A stretch of DNA of 64,000 bases, from NCBI GenBank assembly GCA_907164885.2, contig OU015490.1, positions 212,113,847 to 212,177,846 on the forward strand, read 5' to 3'. The position numbers and the translations under genes are program-made. Of the stretch, positions 47,410 through 59,838 are shown one piece after another. Each line of letters opens with the position of its first letter. Position 1 is the stretch's first letter. Under the pieces are notes generated by a model. It was not told the origin of the DNA. It made no database searches and saw only the letters and a list, made by a program, of their open reading frames with translations. This stretch comes from Dolomedes plantarius (taxonomy: Eukaryota > Arthropoda > Arachnida > Araneae > Dolomedidae).

Positions 47410-47482
47410 ATGGTAGCTCAGTGGGCCTAAAATTAGTGCGTTTTCGCCGGGCCTCTGCGGAATTTCACACCGCAGATTGTTA
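47410..47482 (+). other. tRNA-like sequence
   Basis: TGGTAGCTCAGTGGG at 47411-47425 is a near-canonical A box. About 40 bp later CTGCGG and CCGCAG form a 6-bp stem with a 9-base loop at the T-arm position, but the loop lacks TTCGA. It is probably a tRNA pseudogene or part of a tRNA-derived repeat together with the adjacent T-arm units. Confidence 0.4.
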
Positions 47483-48528
47483 CATTTGGAGACCCAGGCT
47501 AAGTTCATTGCTCCAGTGGCGTAAATCCATATCTAACCTAAACTTAAAATTAATGTTGAGTGTTTTGGTACTGAGAATTTTAAAACAACTTATAAGAGAA
47601 TTATTTTTAAAATCTTGTTCTTCCTAATTGAACTGTATTGTTAAAATTTATTTTATTAATTTGTTTCCATGGTGAATTTGCAAAAATTATAGTAGAAAAA
47701 CCTTTGAAGCTAATTACCAAGAATTTAACTAATTAATTTTAATAACCACCATGGAATCTAAACCTAAACAGCAACCAAACTCGTGAACCAGAGATCCATT
47801 TCCTTTTTGATTTTATTTATTTTTTGGGTGCCTAACACCTCTTGACTCCATTTAGATGGTTAAACTTTGCGTGTCGTCCAAATAAAGAAAAAAGTCTAAG
47901 TTTTAAGTACTTTTATAAAACAAATGTTGTGATTTCTTGTGTTTTAATAAGTATATTTTATCATTCCATTTTAAGTGTATATTTAAGTTTTTGTGAATAT
48001 TTAAAAATTGCCATACTCATTCCAAACTGTAATTTAAGTTCATTGATATTTTTTTAATTTTTGTTTAGTACTAGTTTATGCTATTTTATATATTTCATGA
48101 CCTGAGTAGACACACAAAGGTGATAGTAACCAAAATTTAAATTTGTGAACCCACGAATCAAAATTTTATTCCAAATTAATCCTCAAAAATTTAGTCCAAA
48201 TTAATCCTCAAAATTTTAGTCCCAATTACGTTTTTGATATGCGGGTCTCACCTGATGGAGAGCCTTGCTGAGGTAGTCGGCCGCTCACGTAAGTCTTTTC
48301 CGGAGGGGGAGGGGGGGGAATTGAAATAAATTTCAAGCCCCTTTTTACTTTTTATCACGCCCTTTCCAAATCCTTTATCATAACGCAGCAGAATACCGTC
48401 CCTTAACCTTAGATTGCGACCTATATTCAACCAATATCAATCTATTAGTTTTTCCCCTAAGGCCACGCGCGGAAAGAGTTATATAACCGTTATATAAGGT
48501 TGGAGAACTTTCCACCGATCACACCATA
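47483..48528. other. Unassigned region upstream of the gypsy element
   Basis: The phrase TTACATTTGGAGACCCAGGC (47480-47499) resembles an LTR-element primer-binding neighbourhood, but no LTR is found with it. A G-run lies near 48303-48320. Nothing else recognised. Confidence 0.4.
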
Positions 48529-49599
48529 TGACGCCTCTCCGTTAACAAAATAAATTCTTCTATCTCGGCCTGAGACACTTCAAAGGATTTCCGACGGCTT
48601 GGGTGGCAATATGCTGACAGCAATTTTCCTTTTGTTCATCCGATAGACTTGTTCCACAGGACCTTAGGGGACGTGGTCATTTTTCTTGATTTAGTCATCG
48701 CCACCGGGTGACGCCGCTGGTATTTATTATAAATGACAGGAGACCCCCCAGGTGCTTTCATTCATGAACTATCAATTGTTAAGCAGCATCCTGGAGGCGT
48801 CGCGTGCCTAAACAAAAGGACTCGTGCCTTTCGCATTTTACCGAAGCGGCCCTTTTGAGACTCTTTGAAGTGGCTTGGAGGACAAACTAAAAAGGCGGCC
48901 GCTTTAGACCCGGGGAAAATATTTCATTATCGCCCCAGGAAACCCATTTCCGTTGCTCACTTGTTCTAGATCGTTCGACTTTCTGGAGAGTGATGCAATA
49001 TCCGGTGGAGGTCTTCTATAAAAAGAGAATGGACCCCTCAGTCGAGGCTTGCGTCTTTTTAGTTCCTGACACGTAGCGGATCCAGTTCTAAGAGCAGCCG
49101 GGTTTGCCGCCCTTATCGGTTCAGAGTCCCTTGTGACTGTTTTGCAGCGACGATCTAGTTCCTGCAGGAGTAAACATACTCCACTAATTTGTCGGAGACC
49201 AGTCTTCGTGGAAGGAGCCTTTGCTACCTTATTTTCCAGTGAGGAGTCCTTTCTCCTTAATTTAATAATTTCATCGCTACCGGGTGCGTGCAGTGATCAC
49301 CGCCGTTGATATTATGGGGGAGCCCTTTCCCGTCAGGAGAAGTGCCGTTTCTTCATCATTGAAGCAGAGCCAGTTCTGCTAGCCTAGCGGACTTCTGTGT
49401 TCTTACTCCGCCCCACGCCGATAAAATCGAGTGTGATTACCTACGTTACGAAGTTCATCTTACATCTGTGCAGTGTACATATCTCATCATCATCAATTTG
49501 ATTAATAAATTACATTTGTTTTGTTTATGTAATGAGTGATGTATACCTGGTGTGTTTAAATCATCTTCTGGTTGACACTACGAACCTCAGTTCGCTACA
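48529..49599 (+). repeat. Gypsy 5' LTR
   Basis: From CCTCTCCGTTAAC (48534) to TTCGCTACA (49599) it aligns without gaps to 55257-56322 (1066 bp). I noticed four mismatches. Left of 48534 the two LTRs differ: the 3' LTR has about 20 more bases starting TGTAG, whereas here TGACG precedes. The true left border is therefore uncertain and may be truncated. Confidence 0.9.
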
Positions 49600-49624
49600 G
49601 AAGGTATATATTCATTCATAATTT

Positions 49625-49635
49625 TGGTGGCAGCG
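49625..49635 (+). other. Candidate primer-binding site
   Basis: TGGTGGCAGCG could pair with a tRNA 3' end (..CGCTGCCACCA). It starts 25 bases after the LTR end, further than usual, so the assignment is tentative. Confidence 0.4.
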
Positions 49636-49673
49636 TTTAGACGAAAAAAAAAGCGACAGTAAGAACATTTTGT

Positions 49674-49934
49674 TTTCCTTAGTGATAGTCGCGTGTGTTC
49701 AGAACTGTGACTGTGCGGATGTGCTATTGCTGGTGTGTATCCTGTGAAGTAGTGTAGAGCGGCTGACGTTCTTGTGAAATCTGCTAAACTGCTGCAGTGT
49801 TAATTTCCTTAGTGACATTCGCGCGTGTTTCAGAACTGAGACTGTGTGAAAGTGCTATTGCGGGTGTGTGTATCCTGTGAATTAGAGTAGAACGTTTGAC
49901 GTTCTTGTGCCATCTGATAAACTTGCTGCAGTGC
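49674..49934 (+). repeat. 130-bp tandem duplication in the retrotransposon leader
   Basis: TTTCCTTAGTGAYA starts both copies (49674 and 49804). Each continues with CAGAACTG-GACTGTG, GTGCTATTGC, TGTATCCTGTGAA and GACGTTCTTGTG, and ends near CTGCTGCAGTG. Many substitutions separate them, so the duplication predates this insertion. Confidence 0.85.
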
Positions 49935-50517
49935 CAACTAGATGCCAGTCTTCACATCAAATTGTGAGTACCATTCTGTTTCTCTTTTGTGCTGGTATCC
50001 AACAGTAGTTTAGTAAATAATATTTTGGTTGTTTTCTCAGAAGTAGGAGAATTAAATTGTTGAATTTAAGAACCGTAATTAATAGCTTGATCTGAACTTA
50101 AAAGGTGTTAAAATTTTTTTTAAGTTGAGGTAAAATAAGAACTAGTGTTATTGTGTAAAGTAGAATTGTTATTGAAATAGTAGTGTGTTAAATTAGTTCT
50201 CAGAAATTAAGGAATGTAACTGTGCTCAAAAAGAAATAGTGTAACTACATTGTGTTTAACTATTTTGCATTGTGTATTGTTGTGATATGTTAAAAGCAAA
50301 GTGAGTTATCTTTTATGAACCTTAAAATAGTAACATCGCAAGCGGAATTTTAAAAGTAATTTAGTTCATTTTTGTTAATACATTGTATGTGTACGTTAAT
50401 TGATTGTGTTGTGTAGTTGCATTTTGTGTTCAGGTTTTAATGTAATTACTACCTCAGGGTTTATAATAGTGTGTATTATTCTGTGTAGTATTGAAATAGC
50501 TTTGTATTCTGTCAAAC

Positions 50518-53500
50518 ATGGGTTCTCTTGTTCGTGCAAAGAAAGAGGACTTAGTTAACCTCGCTATAGAAATGAGTTGTGAGGTAGATTTGGGAATGCT
50601 GAAGCTTGAGATAATCAAAAAAATTGAAAGTTCAGCAGATTACAATGTAAAATTGGCTGAAGGGTTGTTAGCTGAAATTATGGAGACCCGTATAGAAAAC
50701 GAGCAACGAGCCCGGAAAAAACGGGAAGATGAATTAGCTCAACAAGAACGGGAGGATAGGTTAGCTCAACAAGAGCGAGAGTTTGAGCTAGCCAAATTAA
50801 GACTGAGTAGGGAAGCCCCCCAAGAAAGCCCGTCTGTTAGTCCTCCGAGACCTGCGGGACACTCATTAAGACACATAATGCAAAAATTCGACCCTGAAGA
50901 AACTGATATAAGTCTATACCTTTGCCTTTTTGAACGGCAGGCACAGCATTTAAAAATACCGGAAGCTGAATGGTCAGGCAGTTTAATTAGCCTGTTACCA
51001 TTATCAGTAGCGGCCATTGTGTTACGGGAAAAAGTCGAGGACACACAAAAATATTCCCATGTTAAGAGCGTGCTTCTCGAGCGATTCAGGCTCAGTCCTG
51101 AAGCTTTTCGTCAGAAGTTTGTTAGACACCAGCGTAAGCCAGGAACCCTATGGAAAGATTATCTTTTCGAAATAAAGACGTATTTCGAAGGTTGGATAGA
51201 GGGTCTCGGTGTTACAACTTTTGAGTCGTTAAAAGATCTCTTTCTGGTCGACCAATTAAAACGGAAAATGGGAAGTGAAATCCGGGAGCAAAATATAAGG
51301 GATTGGGAGAATTACACGTCCCCTGAAACCTTGGTCAAAGACGCGGATCAGTTTGAGCTTATCAGAAAAACAGGTAAGCCCCCCAACCAACCGAAGAAAT
51401 TCGAGGGACGCGCGCCCGACCAACGGAAAATGTTTGGGGCTGTAAAAACGGGAGAGAAAGTTGAAAAACCCCCCGAACAACACGAACCCGAACGAAATTT
51501 AGATAAGGTGAGCTCCCCTCGCCCAAAAGAAAACCGCCGTAAAGAATGGAACCATAAAGAGTTCGACAAAAGGCGTGTGACAGACATTAAGTGCTATTTT
51601 TGCCACGGGGTCGGGCATATTAGGCCCCAGTGTCCGTTATTAACAAAAAAAGAAGAGGTTAACTCCATAGGTGCCGATTTGGAAATCACAGATCCCTTAA
51701 AACCATATGTGAGTATAGGGACTGTGAACGGCCAGGTATGTGAGATACTTAGAGATACGGGTAGTACGATTGATCTGGTTTGTAAAAGATTTATTTCGCC
51801 CGACGACTACCTCGGCGAAACAGTCTGGCTCACTCAGCCGTTAGACACTCGTGCCATTAACGTGCCCCTAGCGCGCGTAATTCTGAACTCCCAGTATGGA
51901 AATATAACAACAAAGGCCTGTGTCATTAGCGACAGGTCAAATCAACAAAGATACATACTGGGAAATCAAACGGCAGCTCTTCTAAGACAGGGTCAACAAA
52001 ACTCTAAGAGCATGCAAATCAATGCAATAACGCGCTCGCGTTCCAAATGTCAAGAGAGCTGTACACAGACACTTCAGTCAAACGATTCTCTTCGAGAGCG
52101 TTCGGACAATAGTCCCTCAGATGGGGAGTCAATCGTTTTGATACAACTGGAAAGGGAGGAACAGGCGAAATTGTTAGTTTTACCCCCCCTCGACCGCGAA
52201 GACCCAGCGTTGAGTCTATTAAATGTTTCCCCAGAGAAATTCGCAGACGCACAGCGGGAATGTGTAGAATTGGCCGCATTGTTAAAAAAAGTCGAAAGTC
52301 CAAGTCAAACCGGCGAGAAGGGTTATGTAGTGATAAACGGGTTATTGTGTAAACAACAGAGGGACCACTTTGGGGATACACGAAGTCTTTTAGTTGTCCC
52401 ACAGGTATTCAGGGAAAAACTGTTGGCAGTATGCCATGAGTCAACAAACGCTCATTTAGGTGCGACGAAATCGAAACAGAGGCTAGCCAAATCGTTTTTT
52501 TGGCCCCGATGTTACCAAGAAATGGAGGAATACGTGAGGTCGTGCGACGCATGTCAGCGCATAGGAAATGCTCAAGATACTAAGAGATTCCCCATGCGAT
52601 TAACGCCTATAATTAGCGAGCCATTTGTCAAAATAAACATCGACGCTTGCGGACCTCTGCCCGAATCTGAGAATGGAAATAAGTACCTAATCACCGCTAT
52701 ATGTTTAGCTTCAAAGTTCCCGGAAGCAATTCCCGTGAAAAACCTAAGGTCATTATCTGTCACGGATGCTTTGTTGCAGGTATTCAGTAGAACCGGGTTC
52801 CCGAAAGAGGTGCAATGCGGCAATGGCACGTCGTTTACGAGCGAGTTAACGTGCGAATTTTTTGAGAAATTCGGCATCAAAGTGACGCATAGTTCAGTGG
52901 GGCATCCACAAAGCAACCCTGTAGAGAGATTCCACCGAACACTTAAGAGACTGTTAAAGGTCCTGTGTTTGGAAAACGGGGAGAGTTGGGAACGTCATTT
53001 ACCAGCCTCGCTCCTCGCGATTCGGACTATAACGCATAATAGTACGGGATTCTCACCGGCCGAACTGTTGTATGGAAAAAACCTACGAACACCCGAAGTT
53101 TTATTGTACGAAGGTTGGATGGGAGGTTGTGAGGAAGAGAGACCCGTGACAGAGCACGTCCTTACCCTAGTGAATAGATTAAAAAGAGCGCGAGAATTAG
53201 CTGCTCAGAAAATGGGTGAAGAACAATCTAAGCGTAAGGAAGCGTATGATAAGAGCGCAGTTAAAAGGCATTTCGAGGTTGGAGATTTAGTTCTGATTTT
53301 CTCTTTATCTCGACCTAGCAAAATGGCGCCGAAGTGGATAGGCCCAGCGAAAATTGAAGCTCGCGTATCCGAGACGAATTATCGAGTGCAAACTCCCGGA
53401 CCTAGACAGAAATCCAGCATTTACCATATTAATATGCTGAAGCCCTATATCAGGCGTCCCGAAACTATAAATTGGGTTTATGAAGGTAAAGTCGAAATTG

Positions 53501-54978
53501 GTACTGAGGATGATTTCGCAATCCACGTTTTTGAAACCGGTGCTACCGATTTCGATTACGAGGAGATTGTGCGCGAGAGCGAACTTGACGCTCGTCTAAA
53601 TCTCACTCAAAAAAGGGAATTAAAGAAATTATTGTGTAGCCATGCAAATATTTTTTCTAATAACCCAGGAAAAACCGAGAAAGTTACGCATGACATAGAG
53701 CTGATCTCGGATAAGGTCGTTAGGTCTAGACCATACAAAACGTCACACCGACAGAACGAAATCTTGAAGTTGGAGATTGACAAAATGTTAAAATTAGGAG
53801 TGATACAAGTAGGTGAGTCTGATTATACCTCGCCTATCATTTTGGTAGAAACCGATGGTCGTGAACCGAGACCCTGTATTGATTATCGTAGGTTGAACGA
53901 AATAATTCGCACCGAATATTACCCCCTCCCCAACATAGAGGAAAGGGTTGAACAAGTTGCAGGATCTGATTTCATAACAATACTCGATCTTGCAAAGGGG
54001 TATTGGCAAATCCCCTTGACAGAAAGGGCCCAACGCATTGCGGCTTTTGTCACCTCATTCGGGACATTCAGGCCTTTGCGGATGCCTTTCGGGCTTAAAA
54101 ACGCACCTTTCTTTTTCAGTAAGCTCATGGCTGACGTCCTAAATGGGTGTGAGGAGTATGCCGTTCCATATATCGACGACATCGCGATATTTTCTAAGAC
54201 CAGGGACGAGCATCTGAAGCATTTAGATATCGTGTTAAGTCGTGTAGCGCAAGCGCAGCTCACAATCAAATCATCGAAATGTCGGTTCGCCCAAAACCAT
54301 GTAAAATACTTGGGGTACATGGTCGGCGGAGGTTATCGAAATCCCGCCGAATTAAAGGTAAAATGCATTAGGGAATTTCCCCGGCCAGAGACAAAGACGA
54401 GTATTCGGGCATTTCTGGGTCTCACTGGGTATTACGCGCACTATATTCCAAATTATTCTATGATAGCGGCCCCCTTAACCGATGCGTTAAAGGGACGGGA
54501 GAAACGCGCGGAGGTTGTGTGGGACGAAGCTTGAGAGGCAGCGTTCACCACTTTGAAAGACGCTCTTATAAAAACACCTGTGCTACGAGCTCCTGATTTT
54601 ACTGTTCCATTTATTGTCCAAACGGACGCATCCGATCTGGGAGCCGGGGTAGTGTTGGCCCAACAAATAGGTGATAAGGAACGTCCTATCCTGTACCTGA
54701 GTAGGAAGTTCTCTGAGCCCGAAAGGAAATACAGCACCACAGAGAAAGAGTGCTTGGCGATCATATTCGCGTTAAAAAAACTTCACTACTATCTGGACGG
54801 AAGCGAATTCAAAATCGTGACCGACCATAACCCATTGGTATGGCTCAAGAAGAATGCCAGTTCAAATGGCCGTCTTTTTCGGTGGCAACTTATGTTGCAG
54901 CAATTTTGTTTTCGGGTAGAACACAAGCCGGGAAGACAGAATACAAACGCTGACGCTTTAAGCAGATACATTCCTTAA
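50518..54978 (+). pseudogene. Gypsy (Gmr1-like) gag-pol polyprotein with one TGA
   Basis: A single frame of 1486 positions plus stop. Gag has a charged helical stretch (about residues 58-105, with repeated LAQQERE), the capsid-type region, and a zinc knuckle CYFCHGVGHIRPQC at 359-372. Protease: RDTGSTIDLV, Asp at 413. Integrase: H640, H646, C676, C679 zinc region; D709 in NIDACGPLP; Gly768 in QCGNGTSF where the family has Asp; E803 in NPVERFHR. A GPY/F-like module follows (KWIGPAKIEARV, YHINMLKPY). Reverse transcriptase: ILDLAKGYWQIP and VPYIDDIAIFS (Y1218, D1220, D1221). A TGA at codon 1339 (54532-54534) separates RNase H, which retains QTDASDLGAG, STTEKECLA, VTDHNPLVWL and NADALSR. Integrase before RT is the hallmark. 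Start chosen as the first ATG of the frame. Confidence 0.93.
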
Positions 54979-55223
54979 ACGTCCGCGAATTACCTAGATT
55001 TGTAAATGTAGTAACCTAGAGAATTAATTGTTAGTACCATGAATTTATTTGTGTTTGTATTTAGTAATCCAGTTAGTGCATGTGTACGTACTTGTTAGAA
55101 TTGTGTATTTTTTTTGTGTAGTAGAAAAAAAAACTGTTGGAACTGGTACATTAGATAGCAGAATTGGGAACCACCCACACGAAACGTTGGTTTTCAATAT
55201 GCAACCACATTGAAAACTTTAAC

Positions 55224-55233
55224 GGCAGGGGGG
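55224..55233 (+). other. Polypurine tract of the gypsy element
   Basis: GGCAGGGGGG lies three bases before TGTAG, the start of the 3' LTR. Confidence 0.75.
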
Positions 55234-55236
55234 TTA

Positions 55237-56319
55237 TGTAGAGTATTGCATTTCAACCTCTCCGTTAACAAAAGAAATTCTTCTATCTCGGTCTGAGACA
55301 CTTCAAAGGATTTCCGACGGCTTGGGTGGCAATATGCTGACAGCAATTTTCCTTTTGTTCATCCGATAGACTTGTTCCACAGGACCTTAGGGGACGTGGT
55401 CATTTTTCTTGATTTAGTCATCGCCACCGGGTGACGCCGCTGGTATTTATTATAAATGACAGGAGACCCCCCAGGTGCTTTCATTCATGAACTATCAATT
55501 GTTAAGCAGCATCCTGGAGGCGTCGCGTGCCTAAACAAAAGGACTCGTGCCTTTCGCATTTTACCGAAGCGGCCCTTTTGAGACTCTTTGAAGTGGCTTG
55601 GAGGACAAACTAAAAAGGCGGCCGCTTTAGACCCGGGGAAAATATTTCATTATCGCCCCAGGAAACCCATTTCCGTTGCTCACTTGTTCTAGATCGTTCG
55701 ACTTTCTGGAGAGTGATGCAATATCCGGTGGAGGTCTTCTATAAAAAGAGAATGGACCCCTCAGTCGAGGCTTGCGTCTTTTTAGTTCCTGACACGTAGC
55801 GGATCCAGTTCTAAGAGCAGCCGGGTTTGCCGCCCTTATCGGTTCAGAGTCCCTTGTGACTGTTTTGCAGCGACGATCTAGTTCCTGCAGGAGTAAACAT
55901 ACTCCACTAATTTGTCGGAGACCAGTCTTCGTGGAAGGAGCCTTTGCTACCTTATTTTCCAGTGAGGAGTCCTTTCTCCTTAATTTAATAATTTCATCGC
56001 TACCGGGTGCGTGCAGTGATCACCGCCGTTGATATTATTGGGGAGCCCTTTCCCGTCAGGAGAAGTGCCGTTTCTTCATCATTGAAGCAGAGCCAGTTCT
56101 GCTAGCCTAGCGGACTTCTGTGTTCTTACTCCGCCCCACGCCGATAAAATCGAGTGTGATTACCTACGTTACGAAGTTCATCTTACATCTGTGCAGTGTA
56201 CATATCTCATCATCATCAATTTGATTAATAAATTGCATTTGTTTTGTTTATGTAATGAGTGATGTATACCTGGTGTGTTTAAATCATCTTCTGGTTGACA
56301 CTACGAACCTCAGTTCGCT

Positions 56320-56322
<3 letters not shown>
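55237..56322 (+). repeat. Gypsy 3' LTR, 1086 bp
   Basis: It begins TGTAG and ends CTACA, a 5-bp terminal inverted repeat. Its last 1066 bp match the 5' LTR nearly perfectly. The last base is followed at once by (TA)n. Confidence 0.92.
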
Positions 56323-56388
<66 letters not shown>

Positions 56389-56401
56389 TATATATATATA
56401 T
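56323..56401. repeat. (TA)n microsatellite
   Basis: TA run interrupted once by TTAAT, directly following the 3' LTR. Confidence 0.95.
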
Positions 56402-57416
56402 GAAAGAATGATAATTATGTTGACTTCGTCTTGTATAAAGCCCTTTTTGTCTAAACCAGGATATGTAGTTCGTTATATTAGATTTAAATAACTGTTTAAG
56501 AATTTATTACGGCATAGAAACGAAATAAAAACTATACAACTTTACAAAGTATATATTTCCGGCCACCCTCTTATAATAAGAGGCAACTTGTTTACTTGTC
56601 AAAACAAATGGTACCAAGAAAATATCAAATGCATGTCGTCTAATGGGCATTGAAAACGTAATATTTAATAGCATTTCAAAGATTTAAATAGAAAATAGTT
56701 TGTTCAACAGCTTCGGCCAAAAAAAAAAATACTCCATTCCCATTTATTTAAATTAATTCACTTTCCTATAAAGTTTGCTCCATTTTTAATGAAAAGTAAA
56801 TGATATATGCTTCTGTATTCCGAAAATTAATTCACTAGTCGGAATGATGACTTTGCATGTTTACTGCATAGAAACAACTTATGCAAAGAAAAATTTTCAT
56901 ATATATATTTTTTGCTATATGTAGACTGATTTATGAAGATTGCTGAAAAGGGCATTTATTTTAGTAATGATGACAAATGAAAAATTACTACAATAAATAG
57001 AGAAACAAAATGGATAGTGATCGGAGTTCTTAAATGGGATTTGAAAACATTATTTACAATGTTTTACTTCTCAGTACTTTACAGTAAATAGAAAAGTTTT
57101 GAATCAAGAAAATTTTAAATCTAGATCCTTTATGGATGGTTCATTTGTGTTGAAATACAACTAAATGGGTTTGGACTTGCTTTCCTTTTTTAATCTTAGA
57201 GAGAAACAACGGAATATCAAGTAATTTAAGTGGTAAAAATTTTATCTTAGTACGATAATTTTTACAAAGGAATAATTTTGAAATCTGACTGATTCTTTGA
57301 ATTTTTAAATTCATAAGCTAGCATGATGCGTATCTTTTCCAATAATTTGTTCATTTCCGTAACTGTTAACTGTATCATCACTGTAAAATATGTTCCTTTC
57401 AATTCCACAGAAAGGT

Positions 57417-57417
<1 letters not shown>
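56402..57417. other. AT-rich spacer
   Basis: Nothing recognised. Confidence 0.55.

Positions 57418-57418
<1 letters not shown>

Positions 57419-57475
<57 letters not shown>
57419..57475. repeat. (TA)n microsatellite
   Basis: About 28 TA units at the left border of a mariner relic. Confidence 0.95.
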
Positions 57476-57477
<2 letters not shown>

Positions 57478-57479
57478 CA

Positions 57480-58650
57480 CTCGTTGGAAAAAACAAAACT
57501 GGGTTGAAATTATAGAACAAACTTTTGCTGACATAGAAGTATAATACAAAATATATTTTTTGACGTAATCACCTCCTTTCTTTTAGCATTTGTTGAGGCA
57601 TGACAGCAGTCTTTTCTGGGCCTTCAGCGAAGAATTGCCGTTTAAGGTGAGATAACCATTGTTGGTTTGCAACTTTTACCTCCTTATCTGAGTCATATCA
57701 TCTTGTTGCAATTGCTTGTTTCATGGGACCGAAGATGTGGAAGTCATGGGTGAATATTCCATACCTCCTACTTAGACTTTTTTCAAAAGATCCCTCGTTA
57801 GAATAGCTGCATGCGGTCTCACAATGTCATGCAAGAGCATAATGTCTTTTGAAAATTAATGGCTTTTGAAAGTTCACCTAGTCATCGATCTTTAAGCGAC
57901 GTTCGGAATCACTAAATGGTTTTACAATAAGTCGCTGCATTAACTGTGGCACCCTATTGCAAGAATTCAGTATGCACTACACTTTCTCTATCGAAAAACA
58001 CTGCCAGCAACACCTTCCTTGCAGATGGAACTGTTCGACATTTCTTTCAAGAAAGATGCGTTTCATTTCAGCTGCGAAATGGTGAACCAGAGTCTCGTCA
58101 TCCGTCCCGATTGAGTCCCAAAAAGCATATCCTTCCTGCTGATAACGTTCCGAAAATACTAGAGCACTTTCTAATCGTTGCACTTTGTGTTGGGCAGTCA
58201 ATAGACGAGGCGATCTCGTCTACTGTGATACGTCTGTTTTGAAGAATGAGTTCATTCACGCATGCAACGTTCTCATCTGTCGTCGAAGTTGAAGAATCGT
58301 ATCCTCGATATCTCTACGGCCATTCTCGAATGAGAGATACCACATGGCGATAACTTGGCGCGATGTTGCGTTATCACCGTAAACTTCGACAACTGCCGAT
58401 AAATGTCAGTGCAGTTACCACCTTTTGCTCACAGGAAGCGGATTAAAGCACGCACTTAAAATTTGGACGCCACTGACAGCTGCCGAAACATATTCACGAC
58501 TGATTAGCAAGCGAACTAAAACTGCCACGGTCAAGCCGCTGCTGCATCTACCGCAGCACCTGTTTCTCTGTGTTGCCACAAATTTTCAACGCAATGTCTC
58601 TTTTACCGAGATTTTTTCGGTGCTTTGAACGTAACTTATTGACTAACCCT
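57480..58650 (-). pseudogene. Mariner (DD34D) transposase relic
   Basis: Minus-strand pieces in family order: NRRITVDEIASSI near 58235, SERYQQEGYAFWDSIGTDDE followed by TLVHHF (first Asp, about 58090), LLHDIVRPHAA (second Asp, about 57835) and HLFGPMKQAI (after the third Asp). EVKVANQQWL follows, with a run to about 57560. Several frameshifts and stops. Both borders are (TA)n tracts. I could not match terminal inverted repeats. Confidence 0.78.

Positions 58651-59838
<1,188 letters not shown>

Larger units (their letters stand above)
48529..56322 (+). mobile_element. Ty3/gypsy retrotransposon of the Gmr1-like domain order, ~7.8 kb
   Basis: Two ~1.07-kb LTRs that are almost identical flank a 5.6-kb internal region. 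It has one long gag-pol frame in which integrase precedes reverse transcriptase. A polypurine tract lies just before the 3' LTR and a candidate primer-binding site lies 25 bp inside the 5' LTR. No envelope frame is present. I cannot identify a target duplication: the right LTR runs directly into (TA)n and the left border is ambiguous. Confidence 0.93.

Noticed and set aside
47480..47500. Primer-binding site of another LTR element (TTTGGAGACCCAGGC)
   Set aside because: No LTR end, polypurine tract or pol sequence found around it.
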